Shown piece after piece: positions 26,087 through 34,345 of a stretch of DNA of 64,000 nt. The stretch is from CAIWHR01 sp963734055. Its GTDB lineage: Bacteria; Pseudomonadota; Gammaproteobacteria; Burkholderiales; Casimicrobiaceae. Positions within the stretch are counted from its first letter, which is position 1. Every line of letters starts with the position of its first letter. Below the pieces are notes generated by a model. The model saw only the letters and a list, made by a program, of their open reading frames with translations. It had not been told where the DNA came from and did not search any database. Position numbers and translations under genes: made by a program. The DNA lies in NCBI GenBank assembly GCA_963734055.1, contig CAVTFQ010000007.1, positions 682,001 through 746,000 on the forward strand, written 5' to 3'.

Positions 26087-27439
26087 ATGAAGGCCAGGAC
26101 CGTCTACAGCTGCACCGAGTGCGGCGGGCAGAGTCCCAAGTGGCAGGGCCAGTGCCCGCACTGCGGGACCTGGAACACGCTGGTCGAATCGGTCGCCACG
26201 CCCGCGCCTGCGCGCTACCAGGGCGTTGCGGGCAAGGCCGCTCCGGTGCGCCCCCTGGCGAGCGTCGAGACGGCGGCGACGCCGCGCTTCGCGACAGGTC
26301 TCCCGGAGTTCGACCGCGTGCTCGGCGGCGGCCTCGTGCCCGGCGGCGTGATCCTCCTCGGCGGCGATCCCGGCATCGGCAAGTCGACGCTGCTCCTGCA
26401 GGCGATGGCGGCGATCGGCGCTTCGCGCGCGGCGCTCTACGTCACCGGCGAGGAGTCCGCCGAGCAGGTGGCGCTCCGCGCGCAGCGCCTGGGTCTCGTC
26501 AACGCGCCCGTCTCGCTCTTGGCCGAGGTGCAACTCGAGGCGATCGTCGCGACGATCGGCAAAGCCAGGCCCGAGGTCGTCGTCATCGACTCGATCCAGA
26601 CCGCCTACACCGAGGCGCTCACGTCCGCGCCGGGCAGCGTCGCGCAGGTCCGCGAATGCGCGGCGCAGCTCACGCGCCTCGCGAAAGAGCGCGGCATCGT
26701 CGTGATCTTCGTCGGCCACGTGACCAAGGAGGGCGCGATCGCGGGGCCGCGGGTGCTCGAGCACATCGTCGACACCGTCCTCTATTTCGAGGGCGACACG
26801 CATTCGAGCTTCCGGCTCGTCCGCGCGATCAAGAACCGTTACGGCGCGGCGAACGAGCTCGGCGTCTTCGCGATGACCGAGCGCGGCCTCAGGGGCGTCG
26901 CCAATCCCTCCGCGCTCTTCCTGTCGCAGCACAGCGCCCCGGTGCCCGGCTCGGCGGTCGTCGCGACGCTCGAGGGCTCGCGTCCGCTCCTGGTCGAGCT
27001 CCAGGCGCTCTGCGACCCGGCCCAGGGCGGGATGCCGAAGCGCCTCGCCGTGGGCCTCGATCCGCAGCGGCTCGCGCTGCTGCTCGCGGTGCTGCACCGG
27101 CATGGAGGCGCCGAAACGGGGGGCTACGACGTGTTCGTCAACGCGGTCGGCGGGGTGCGCATCGGCGAGCCGGCGGCCGACCTCGCCATACTGCTGGCCG
27201 TCTACTCGTCCCTGACCGGCCGGCCCCTGCCTCCCAAGACGCTGATCTTCGGCGAAGTCGGTCTCGCCGGAGAGATCCGGCCGGTGCAGGGCGGACAGGA
27301 CCGGATCCGCGAGGCGGCGAAGCTTGGGTTCCGACAGTTCCTCATCCCGACTCTGAATAAACCAAAGCAACCTACTGAAAACACAAAGATCGTGACGGTC
27401 GATCGCGTCGGCCAAGCGGTCGAATGGCTGCGCGGCTGA
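26087..27439 (+). CDS. radA: DNA repair protein RadA
   Basis: RecA-like helicase that assists branch migration in recombination; 450 residues. The N-terminal zinc finger is CTECG...CPHCG (9-26). Walker A is GGDPGIGKSTLLLQ, the KNRYG motif is KNRYGAANELG, and a Lon-protease-like C-terminal domain follows (about 270-450, VGGVRIGEPAADLA). Codons 420-437 are unusually AT-rich and Lys/Asn/Thr-rich (LNKPKQPTENTK) for this genome. It is separated by 13 bp from the kinase gene. Confidence 0.96.
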   Translation: MKARTVYSCTECGGQSPKWQGQCPHCGTWNTLVESVATPAPARYQGVAGKAAPVRPLASVETAATPRFATGLPEFDRVLGGGLVPGGVILLGGDPGIGKSTLLLQAMAAIGASRAALYVTGEESAEQVALRAQRLGLVNAPVSLLAEVQLEAIVATIGKARPEVVVIDSIQTAYTEALTSAPGSVAQVRECAAQLTRLAKERGIVVIFVGHVTKEGAIAGPRVLEHIVDTVLYFEGDTHSSFRLVRAIKNRYGAANELGVFAMTERGLRGVANPSALFLSQHSAPVPGSAVVATLEGSRPLLVELQALCDPAQGGMPKRLAVGLDPQRLALLLAVLHRHGGAETGGYDVFVNAVGGVRIGEPAADLAILLAVYSSLTGRPLPPKTLIFGEVGLAGEIRPVQGGQDRIREAAKLGFRQFLIPTLNKPKQPTENTKIVTVDRVGQAVEWLRG

Positions 27440-27573
27440 CGCCCACGCTCCCCCCCGCGCCCGGTCGCGCCTCCCGGCTTGACAGCCATTGCTGCCGGAG
27501 GAAGATTCCCCTTCCCGAACGATCTCCGCCGTCGCCGCTTCGACGACCACCCACGCGAAAGAGGGCCCGCACG

Positions 27574-28038
27574 ATGAAGCTCGATATCAATGGCACGGCA
27601 TACGACGTCGATGTTCCCGATGACACGCCGCTGCTCTGGGTCCTGCGCGACGAGTTGGGCCTCACGGGCACGAAGTTCGGCTGCGGACTTGCGCTGTGCG
27701 GCGCGTGCACCGTTCATATCGACGGTCAGCCAGGGCGCGCGTGCGTGACGCCGGTCTCGTCGCTCGCGGGCCGCAAGGTCACCACGATCGAGGCGATCGG
27801 CGCGGATCCAGTCGGCAGGGTGGTGCAGGCCGCCTGGGTCGACACCGGCGTCCCGCAATGCGGCTATTGCCAGGCCGGGCAGATCATGTCCGCGACGGCG
27901 CTCCTCAAGAGCAAACCCAAGCCGACGGACGCCGACATCGACGCTGCGATGGCGGGGAACATCTGCCGCTGCGGCACGTACGGGCGAATTCGCGCGGCGA
28001 TCAAGCAGGCCTCCCGTGCGAAGGGGAGTGCGGCATGA
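27574..28038 (+). CDS. Isoquinoline 1-oxidoreductase-like small subunit, [2Fe-2S] protein
   Basis: Electron-transfer subunit of a molybdenum hydroxylase of the xanthine oxidase family; 154 residues. The plant-type [2Fe-2S] cluster is GCGLALCGACTVHIDG plus a later Cys (GRAC). The second cluster is CGYCQAGQIM and NICRCGTYGRIR. It is translationally coupled (ATGA) to the large catalytic subunit. The 134-bp region before it (27440-27573) separates it from radA and must hold its promoter; a GAGG lies about 10 bp before the ATG. The substrate is unknown: aldehydes or N-heterocycles are typical for the family. Confidence 0.92.
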   Translation: MKLDINGTAYDVDVPDDTPLLWVLRDELGLTGTKFGCGLALCGACTVHIDGQPGRACVTPVSSLAGRKVTTIEAIGADPVGRVVQAAWVDTGVPQCGYCQAGQIMSATALLKSKPKPTDADIDAAMAGNICRCGTYGRIRAAIKQASRAKGSAA

Positions 28039-30365
28039 ACTCTCCACTCAACATGATTCGGCCGCGCGGCGCGTCTTCCGACCCTGGCCTGCTGATCGAA
28101 AACGTCAGCCGGCGGCGCTTCATCCAACAGGCGTCCGCACTCGGCGGCCTCGTGCTCGCCGTCGGCTATCCCGCGGCACTGCGGGCGGAGGATCCGCCGA
28201 AATATGGCGCGGACGGGATGCCTCACGGCTGGATCGACAACCCGCTCGTGTTCGTCTCGATCGCCGAGGACGGCATTGTCACCATCGTCTGCCATCGCTC
28301 CGAAATGGGGCAGGGCGTCCGCACGGGCATGCCGATGATCGTCGCCGACGAGCTCGAGGCCGACTGGAGCCGCGTCCGCGTGGCGCAGGCGCCGGGCGAC
28401 GAGGTGAAGTACGGAAACCAGGACACCGACGGCTCGCGCAGCACGCGTCACTTCTTCATGCCCATGCGCCGCTGCGGCGCGGCGGCGCGGCAAATGCTCG
28501 AGGCGGCGGCCGCGACCGAATGGAAGGTTCCGGTTGGCGAAGTCGAGGCGAAGAACGGCGAGGTGATCCACCGCCCAACCGGCCGGCGCCTCGGCTACGG
28601 CTCCCTTGCGAAGGCGGCGGCAAGCCTGCCGGTGCCGGCCGCCGACACGATCCGCCTCAAGAACCCGTCGCAGTTCCGCTACATCGGAACCGGCAAGCTC
28701 AAGCCGGTCGACGCCGGTGCCATCGTCACGGGCCGGGCGCAGTACGCGATGGACACCTGGACGAAGGGCATGCTCTTCGCGGTCATCGCGCGTCCGCAGG
28801 TGTTCGGCGGCAAGGTCGTAAGCTTCGATGACGCCGAAGCGAAGAAGGTGCCCGGCGTCGTCGGCGTGGTTCCCATCGAGTCGACCCCTGGCGCCCCGCA
28901 ATTCAATCCGCTGGGCGGGGTCGCCGTCATCGCGAAGAACACGTGGGCGGCGATCCAGGGACGGAAGGCGCTCAAGATCGTCTGGGACGACGGGCCGAAC
29001 GCGACCTACGACTCGGCCGCCTATCGCGCGACCCTCGAAGCCGATGCCTCCAAGCCCGGCAAGGTCGTTCGCAACGACGGCGACGTGACGGCGGCCATGG
29101 CGAGCGCCGCGAAGAAGATCGAGGCACAGTACTACCTCCCGCACCTCGCGCACGCGTCGATGGAGGCGCCGGCGGCGACCGCGCTGCTCGCAAACGGCAA
29201 GTGCGAAGTGTGGGGCTGTTTCCAGTCGCCGCAGGCGGCGCGCGACCTCGCCGCGAAGCGCCTCGGCCTGCCCGTTGAAAACGTGACCGTGAACGTCACG
29301 CTGCTCGGCGGAGGCTTCGGCCGCAAGTCCAAGCCGGACTTCGGCATCGAGGCGGCCCTCCTGTCGAAGGCCGTGGAAGGCCGCCCGGTCAAGGTCGTGT
29401 GGACGCGCGACGACGACCTGCACAACGACTACTTCCACACGGTCTCGGTCGAGCACCTCGAAGCGGGCGTCGACGCGAAGGGGCACCCGGTCGCGTGGCT
29501 GCACCGGAGCGTCGCGCCGACGATCATGTCGACATTCGACGCGAACGCCGTGCAGGAGGCGAACTGGGAGCTCGGGATGGGCGTCATCAACGTGCCCTTC
29601 GCGATCCCCAACATCCGGATCGAGAATCCGGAGGCCGTCGCGCACACGCGCATCGGCTGGTTCCGGTCCGTCTCGAACATCCCGCACGCCTTCGCGGTGC
29701 AGTCCTTCGTCGGCGAGCTCGCGGCCGCCGCGAAGCGCGATCCGAAGGATTACCTGCTCGAGGTGATCGGCCCGCCGCGCGTGGTGACGCCGCAGATGCT
29801 GAGCGACACCTGGAACCACGGCGAGTCGCCGGAGCGCTACCCGGTCGACACCGGGCGTCTGCGGCGCGTCGCGGAGTTGGCGGCGAAGCAGGCACGCTGG
29901 GGGCGCAAGCTGCCGAAGGGCCACGGCCTGGGCATCGCCGCGCACTACAGCTTCGTCTCCTACGTCGCGGCCGTCGTCGAGGTGGCGGTCGACGCGAAGG
30001 GCGATCTGACCATTCCGCGCGTCGACATCGCAATCGACTGCGGCGCGACGGTCAACCCCGAACGCGTCCGTGCGCAGATGGAAGGCGCGTGCGTCATGGG
30101 CGTGAGCTTGGCCACGCTGGGCGAGATCACCTTCAAGAACGGCCGCGCTCAGCAGGACAACTTCGACACCTATCAGGTGACGCGCATGCCCGGCGCGCCG
30201 CGCGAGATCCACGTCCATATCGTGCCGGGCGACTACGCGAAGCCCATGGGCGGCGTGGGTGAGCCCGGGGTGCCGCCGATACCCCCCGCGCTCTGCAACG
30301 CGATCTTCGCGGCGACAGGCAAGCGGATTCGCGAGCTGCCGATCGGGGATCAGCTCAAGGCGTAG
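28035..30365 (+). CDS. Isoquinoline 1-oxidoreductase-like large subunit, Mo-binding, Tat-exported
   Basis: Catalytic subunit, 776 residues. A Tat signal (SRRRFIQQASALGGLVLAVG, about 25-44) predicts export of the folded complex to the periplasm. Mo-cofactor regions include EMGQGVRTGMPMIVADEL, LGGGFGRKSKPDFGIEAALL and the C-terminal MGGVGEPGVPPIPPALCNAI with the catalytic Glu. The xanthine-dehydrogenase FAD subunit is absent. Relatives often have a cytochrome c partner, and none is next to it here, so the electron acceptor is unclear. The substrate cannot be read from sequence. Confidence 0.92.
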   Translation: MNSPLNMIRPRGASSDPGLLIENVSRRRFIQQASALGGLVLAVGYPAALRAEDPPKYGADGMPHGWIDNPLVFVSIAEDGIVTIVCHRSEMGQGVRTGMPMIVADELEADWSRVRVAQAPGDEVKYGNQDTDGSRSTRHFFMPMRRCGAAARQMLEAAAATEWKVPVGEVEAKNGEVIHRPTGRRLGYGSLAKAAASLPVPAADTIRLKNPSQFRYIGTGKLKPVDAGAIVTGRAQYAMDTWTKGMLFAVIARPQVFGGKVVSFDDAEAKKVPGVVGVVPIESTPGAPQFNPLGGVAVIAKNTWAAIQGRKALKIVWDDGPNATYDSAAYRATLEADASKPGKVVRNDGDVTAAMASAAKKIEAQYYLPHLAHASMEAPAATALLANGKCEVWGCFQSPQAARDLAAKRLGLPVENVTVNVTLLGGGFGRKSKPDFGIEAALLSKAVEGRPVKVVWTRDDDLHNDYFHTVSVEHLEAGVDAKGHPVAWLHRSVAPTIMSTFDANAVQEANWELGMGVINVPFAIPNIRIENPEAVAHTRIGWFRSVSNIPHAFAVQSFVGELAAAAKRDPKDYLLEVIGPPRVVTPQMLSDTWNHGESPERYPVDTGRLRRVAELAAKQARWGRKLPKGHGLGIAAHYSFVSYVAAVVEVAVDAKGDLTIPRVDIAIDCGATVNPERVRAQMEGACVMGVSLATLGEITFKNGRAQQDNFDTYQVTRMPGAPREIHVHIVPGDYAKPMGGVGEPGVPPIPPALCNAIFAATGKRIRELPIGDQLKA

Positions 30366-30389
30366 TCGCGGATCGGTCGCCGCGCGCGG

Positions 30390-31289
30390 TCAGCGCTCGA
30401 GCTCCTGCCGGTTCCAGCCGGCGAGGTTGGCGCCGGCGTCGTAGGTCGACTCGAGAAACGCGGTGAGCATCGCTTCCGGCGACCGCGAGGCGCGCACCGC
30501 CTCATACGGAAGGATGAACTCGCCGAGCTCGGTCTGGTAGTGGGCCGCCGCGGGCTCGATCTCCGCCGCGCGGAATCCTGCGGGCTCGGGGGCGGCATAC
30601 GCGTAGAACACCGGCTCGGGCAACGCCGGACCGCCCGGCCAGAAGCCGTGGCTAATGACCTCGTGCGAATAGGCTTCCCGCGTGATCGGGTCGGCGCCCG
30701 GCCGCTCGGGGGCGCGCCGACCCGAGAAGCGCGTGACCGCGAGGTCGAAGCTGCCCCAGAAGAAATGCACGGGGCTGCACTTGCCCACGAAGCGGCAGCG
30801 AAACCGCTCCAGTACGGGCTGGATCACGGTGAGGACCCGGAAGAACGCCTGGGCCCGGGCCGGGTCGTAGCTCCGGTGCACGGTGTCCTTCTCGAACCGG
30901 ATCGGGTCCGGAATCTCGACCGGCATCGTCCAGATCCGTACCTCGATCCCCAAGCGTCGCAGCGCCTGCATTACCGCCTGGTGAAAATCGGCGACGGTCC
31001 TGGGCTCGAGCGCCAGGGTCTCGCCGCGGCCGTCCGAGGACTGCAGGCGCAACTCGTGATCGATGAAATCGAAGGCAATCGTGAACGAGCGCTCCCCCGC
31101 AACGAGCGTCGGCGTCGAAAGGCCGCGCGAGGTGACGCGCAGCGCGACATTCCAGTAGTGGTTGACGAGTGGCGTCGTGGCCAGGCAGACCTTGCCCACG
31201 ACCTGCGTCCACATGTGGAGCGTCGCGCAGGTGTCGCGCCAGTCCGCGAAGGGGAGGGCGGGCCACTCTCCCGCCGGCGCCGGACCCAC
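30390..31289 (-). CDS. DUF5996 family protein
   Basis: A 299-residue soluble protein of unknown function. Recognisable features include WPALPFADWRDTCATLHMWTQ near the N-terminus, LVNHYWNVALRVTSRGLSTP, CSPVHFFWGSFDLAVTRFSG and SHGFWPGGP, which together fit the DUF5996 family. It has no signal peptide or membrane helix. The GTG start at 31289 lies 2 nt after the stop codon of the upstream membrane-protein gene, so the pair is probably translationally coupled. It converges on the molybdenum hydroxylase genes with 24 bp between stop codons. Confidence 0.8.
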   Translation of the reverse strand: MGPAPAGEWPALPFADWRDTCATLHMWTQVVGKVCLATTPLVNHYWNVALRVTSRGLSTPTLVAGERSFTIAFDFIDHELRLQSSDGRGETLALEPRTVADFHQAVMQALRRLGIEVRIWTMPVEIPDPIRFEKDTVHRSYDPARAQAFFRVLTVIQPVLERFRCRFVGKCSPVHFFWGSFDLAVTRFSGRRAPERPGADPITREAYSHEVISHGFWPGGPALPEPVFYAYAAPEPAGFRAAEIEPAAAHYQTELGEFILPYEAVRASRSPEAMLTAFLESTYDAGANLAGWNRQELER

Positions 31290-31291
31290 GC

Positions 31292-31798
31292 TCAGGCGAT
31301 CACCGCCCGGACCACCGTGGGGTGAAACGCCCGCACGGCCTTGAAGCCCAGCCAAGCGAAGATCGCCAGCACGAGGAGCTGCGCGACGCCGAAGATCGGG
31401 TCGGACTGCGTCGGGGCAATGGCGTGCAGCGACGGGACCTTGAGGAACGCCTGAACCACCAGCACGAACACGTTGAGGTAGAGCGCGAGGTGCGCCGTGA
31501 CCAAGTAGATCCAGCGCCAAGGACCGGCCAGCTCTTTGCCGTACAGCGCGACCAGGGCGACCGCGAGCACGACGAGCGACAGGATGCCCAAGATGTGCGA
31601 GGGCAACAGGCGCTCGAACGGGAACAAGAAGCCGGTGATGCTCGTGAGGACCGTTGACGCGAGGAAGATCGCGGCGATGCCCCCTTGTGGTTGCGAGCGG
31701 AACCATCCTGCCAGCACGAGCAGGCCCGAGACGATTCCGATGAGACTCAGCACGACGTGGAACAGCGTGAACGTGGACAGCGACATTCCCAGAACCAT
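31292..31798 (-). CDS. Hypothetical multi-pass membrane protein
   Basis: A 168-residue protein with five hydrophobic segments (about 8-30, 40-60, 66-85, 95-118 and 136-155). No family was recognised with confidence. The conserved-looking motif FPFERLLPSHILGILSLVV sits between helices 2 and 3. The start is fixed by GGAGGA 9 bp upstream of the ATG. It is coupled to the downstream DUF5996 gene. The upstream 314-bp gap is shared with the divergent 96-residue membrane protein. Confidence 0.8.
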   Translation of the reverse strand: MVLGMSLSTFTLFHVVLSLIGIVSGLLVLAGWFRSQPQGGIAAIFLASTVLTSITGFLFPFERLLPSHILGILSLVVLAVALVALYGKELAGPWRWIYLVTAHLALYLNVFVLVVQAFLKVPSLHAIAPTQSDPIFGVAQLLVLAIFAWLGFKAVRAFHPTVVRAVIA

Positions 31799-31976
31799 GG
31801 CGTCCTCCGATCAGAGTCGGACCGGAGATTCTCGCACCGGTCGTTGACGGTGCGATGCGCAGTCGGGGGTTTCCTTGACCTTGAGGCCCCAGGGACTGTC
31901 CAGGACCACTGGCGACAACGGCTCCAGGGCACCGAGGGGCTACTGCTCCAGGCTCTCCCTCCGAAGGCGAATGTCG

Positions 31977-31992
31977 CATAATTTGTATTATG
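31977..31992. promoter_or_regulatory. Perfect 16-bp palindrome, candidate activator/operator site
   Basis: CATAAT-TTGT-ATTATG, a perfect inverted repeat in an isolated AT-rich patch. It is centred about 85 bp upstream of the predicted sigma-54 transcription start, a normal position for an enhancer-binding protein site. The rest of the 31799-32112 gap shows no gene. A TATTAT inside it could also act as a -10 box. Confidence 0.45.
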
Positions 31993-32044
31993 TAAAATTG
32001 ATGACGCTCCGTCCGTCGGGCGTCGGCTGTCGGTCGATTCCCAC

Positions 32045-32059
32045 TGGCACGCATGCTGC
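32045..32059 (+). promoter_or_regulatory. Sigma-54 promoter upstream of the small membrane protein
   Basis: TGGCACGCATGCTGC matches the -24/-12 consensus (TGGCACG-N4-TTGC) with one mismatch; GG and GC are exactly 10 nt apart. The predicted start is near 32070, 43 nt before the ATG at 32113. Confidence 0.7.
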
Positions 32060-32112
32060 GTCTCTTCGCAGTGCATCCCCACCCCGTCCGATTGGCGGAA
32101 AAAGGAGGCACC

Positions 32113-32403
32113 ATGGATTCGAGACGTTGGGGCAAGCCCAATTTCGCGCTGATCGGCGCCGTCCTGTTCAGCGTTTTCTGCTGGGTCTGCCTGTACGCGG
32201 CGTTCGCCAACTTCGCCCAAACCGGCTTCGAGATGATGACGCTGGCGGGCTTCTGGCACTCGGTGGCGGGCGTCGCGCTGGTCGGCCTGCACGCGCTCGG
32301 GCTTCTGCTGGTGTTCGTGCTCGCGGGCGGCGCCGTTGCGGCACTGGTCCGCACCCCGCAGGTCGGCAACCACGACCGGCACGTCAACGGCAACGCGCAC
32401 TGA
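32113..32403 (+). CDS. Small hypothetical membrane protein, sigma-54 controlled
   Basis: A 96-residue protein with two membrane helices (about 12-34 and 47-78) and a short His/Asn-rich cytoplasmic tail ending GNHDRHVNGNAH. No family was recognised. It has a near-perfect ribosome-binding site (AAAGGAGG, 8 bp before the ATG). A sigma-54 promoter precedes it, with a 16-bp palindrome further upstream. Codon use matches the genome, supporting a real gene. It stands alone: the next gene runs in the opposite direction. Confidence 0.8.
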   Translation: MDSRRWGKPNFALIGAVLFSVFCWVCLYAAFANFAQTGFEMMTLAGFWHSVAGVALVGLHALGLLLVFVLAGGAVAALVRTPQVGNHDRHVNGNAH

Positions 32404-32512
32404 GGCAGGCGCAGGCGGTCATTCCGCTTCGGGACCGGCGCCACGGATCGGCACGTTCTGCCATCCGGGGCGCGCCCCGTGTCGAATTTGCAACGGCTTT
32501 GTCGGCGGGCCC

Positions 32513-32890
32513 CTACGGCCTGTCAGCGGCGCGAAGGCAGTACGTCGCGACGGCCAGGATGACGGCGGCGTCCTCGCCCGCCGGCTCCGCCACCTCGATC
32601 GACACGCCGGGTACCGCCGCGGCCGTGGCCACGACGAGGCGCGGTACGGACTCCCGGAGGTGGCCGCCGCGCCCGAAGAACAACGGCACGACCCGGATTC
32701 GCTGCACACCCTGGGCTGCGAGCCGGGTTACTGCCTCGGCCATGTCCGGCCGCAGGAATTCCAGATAGGCGAGCTCCACGGGGCGGCCAGGCGCGGCTCG
32801 TCGCACGTGTTCGGCTACGCGTTCGAACGGCTCCGACCAGCGCACGTCACGCGCGCCGTGGGCGAACAGCAGGATGGCGGGCTCAGTCAC
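32513..32890 (-). CDS. CbiX/SirB-like sirohydrochlorin chelatase
   Basis: A 125-residue single-domain protein. The start ILLFAHGARDVRWSEPFERV carries the catalytic His of the CbiX family, and PLFFGRGGHLRESVP carries the second metal-binding His. Short CbiX proteins insert Fe or Co into sirohydrochlorin. It is divergent from a (damaged) siroheme-dependent sulfite reductase, which fits a role in siroheme synthesis. A ferrochelatase-like role in cobalamin synthesis is the alternative. Confidence 0.85.
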   Translation of the reverse strand: MTEPAILLFAHGARDVRWSEPFERVAEHVRRAAPGRPVELAYLEFLRPDMAEAVTRLAAQGVQRIRVVPLFFGRGGHLRESVPRLVVATAAAVPGVSIEVAEPAGEDAAVILAVATYCLRAADRP

Positions 32891-32996
32891 GGTCTCTCGG
32901 CCAATATAGCTGGCCGGATCTACTTCATGATTTGATATTCTTTCCGATTATAGATCTCTATCGATACATTGGCATTTCGATCATAAGCGAAACGCA
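32891..32996. promoter_or_regulatory. AT-rich divergent regulatory region between cbiX-like gene and sulfite reductase
   Basis: The most AT-rich stretch of the area. It contains short inverted repeats ATAGA-TC-TCTAT (about 32951-32962) and TTTCG...CGAAA (about 32975-32993), and possible -35/-10 pairs such as TTTCCG and TACATT 18 bp apart. It probably carries both divergent promoters and an operator; the regulator is not identified. Confidence 0.4.
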
Positions 32997-33762
32997 ATGT
33001 ACCACTACGATCATTATGACAGCGCCCTCGTGGTGCGCCGAGTGGCCCAGTTCCGCGATCAGACGCGACGGTTCCTGGCGGGCGAGCTGACCGAGGACGA
33101 GTTCCGGCCGCTGCGCCTGCAGAACGGGCTGTACCTGCAGAAGCACGCGCCGATGCTGCGGATCGCGATTCCGTACGGCGTCCTGTCGACGTCCCAGCTC
33201 CGGACGCTCGCGCATGTCGCGCGCCGGTACGACCGTGGCTACGGCCATTTAACGACACGCCAGAACCTGCAGCTCAACTGGCCGAAGCTCGAGGACGTGC
33301 CCGAGATCCTGGCCGAGCTCGCCACGGTCGAGATGCACGCGATCCAGACGTCGGGCAACTGCGTCCGGAACATCACGAGCGATCCGCTGGCCGGCGTCGC
33401 CGGCGACGAGATCGTCGACCCGCGCCCGTGGGCCGAGCTTATCCGCCAGTGGTCGACGCTGAATCCGGAATTCGCGTTCCTGCCGCGCAAGTTACCACCA
33501 CGTCGGCCACATCGGCATCCTCGGCGTCGACAAGAACGGCGAGGAGTGGTACCAGGTCTCGATCGGCGGCACGCAGGGCAACGACGCGTCGCTCGGCAAA
33601 GTCATCGGCCCGTCGTTCGCAGCGGTCGAGATGCCCGAAATCATTGCCCGGCTGATCGAGATGTACGTCCGGCGCCGGCACGAGGACGAGCGCTTCCTCG
33701 ACACCGTCCGCCGCCTGGGCCTCGAGCCGTTCAAGGAGCGCGTCTATGCCGCAACTCATTAA
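32997..33762 (+). pseudogene. Nitrite/sulfite reductase (hemoprotein) with internal deletion and frameshift
   Basis: The N-terminal 165 residues are normal for a siroheme sulfite reductase (MYHYDHYDSALVVRR, LTTRQNLQLNWPKLEDVPEI, HAIQTSGNCVRNIT). After AFLPRK at 33491 the sequence jumps, in another frame, to the family's C-terminus (YHHVGHIGILGVDKNGEEWY from 33493, ending YAATH, stop 33760-33762). About 300 residues are missing, including every cysteine that binds the [4Fe-4S]-siroheme centre. The product cannot be catalytic. Either a real recent deletion or an assembly error is possible. The C-terminal end overlaps the DUF934 start, as in intact operons. Confidence 0.85.
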
Positions 33763-34306
33763 GGATCGCGCGCTCGCGGAAGACCGTTACGTGCTGGCGC
33801 GCGACGCGGCGGCGCTTGCCGACGTCCCCGCCGCTCCCGCCATCGTCCCGCTCGCGCTCTGGCGCGCGGAGCGTGGCGCCCTCCTCGCCCGCGGCAACGT
33901 CGGCGTCCTGCTCGGGCCGGCCGACGATCCGGGCGCGATCGCCGAGGACGCGGCGACGGTGCCCGTGATCGCCGTCGATTTCCCGAAGTTCACCGACGGC
34001 CGCGGCTACTCGATCGCGCGGCTCCTGCGCGAGCGTCACGGCTACCGTGGCGAGTTGCGCGCCGTCGGCGACGTGCTGCGCGACCAGCTGTTCGCGCTGT
34101 CCCAATGCGGCTTCGACGCGTTCGCGCTGCGCGCCGACTGCGATGCGGCGAGCGCGCTTGCGAGCCTCGACGATTTTCCGGGTGTCTATACCGCGACGAC
34201 GCGCACGCCCGAGCCGTGGTTCCGCCGGCGCAGGGCGGCGCGGGACCCCGATGCGACGCCGCGGTCGTTCTCTGCGCGCGGCGGGAGGCGATCCCGCGCG
34301 CGGTAG
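33746..34306 (+). CDS. DUF934 family protein (sulfite reductase partner)
   Basis: A 186-residue protein. Family features include VPVIAVDFPKFTDGRGYSIARLLRER, RAVGDVLRDQLFALSQCGFDAF and VYTATTRTPEPWFRRRR. DUF934 genes nearly always follow the nitrite/sulfite reductase gene and are thought to help assimilatory sulfite reduction, though the exact role is unproven. The ATG lies within the last codons of the reductase in another frame. The gene is intact even though the reductase is not, pointing to recent loss or an assembly fault next door. Confidence 0.88.
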   Translation: MPQLIKDRALAEDRYVLARDAAALADVPAAPAIVPLALWRAERGALLARGNVGVLLGPADDPGAIAEDAATVPVIAVDFPKFTDGRGYSIARLLRERHGYRGELRAVGDVLRDQLFALSQCGFDAFALRADCDAASALASLDDFPGVYTATTRTPEPWFRRRRAARDPDATPRSFSARGGRRSRAR

Positions 34307-34345
34307 AATTCGAGGTGCGGGCCGCCCCGCCCGCCGCCCCGCTCG

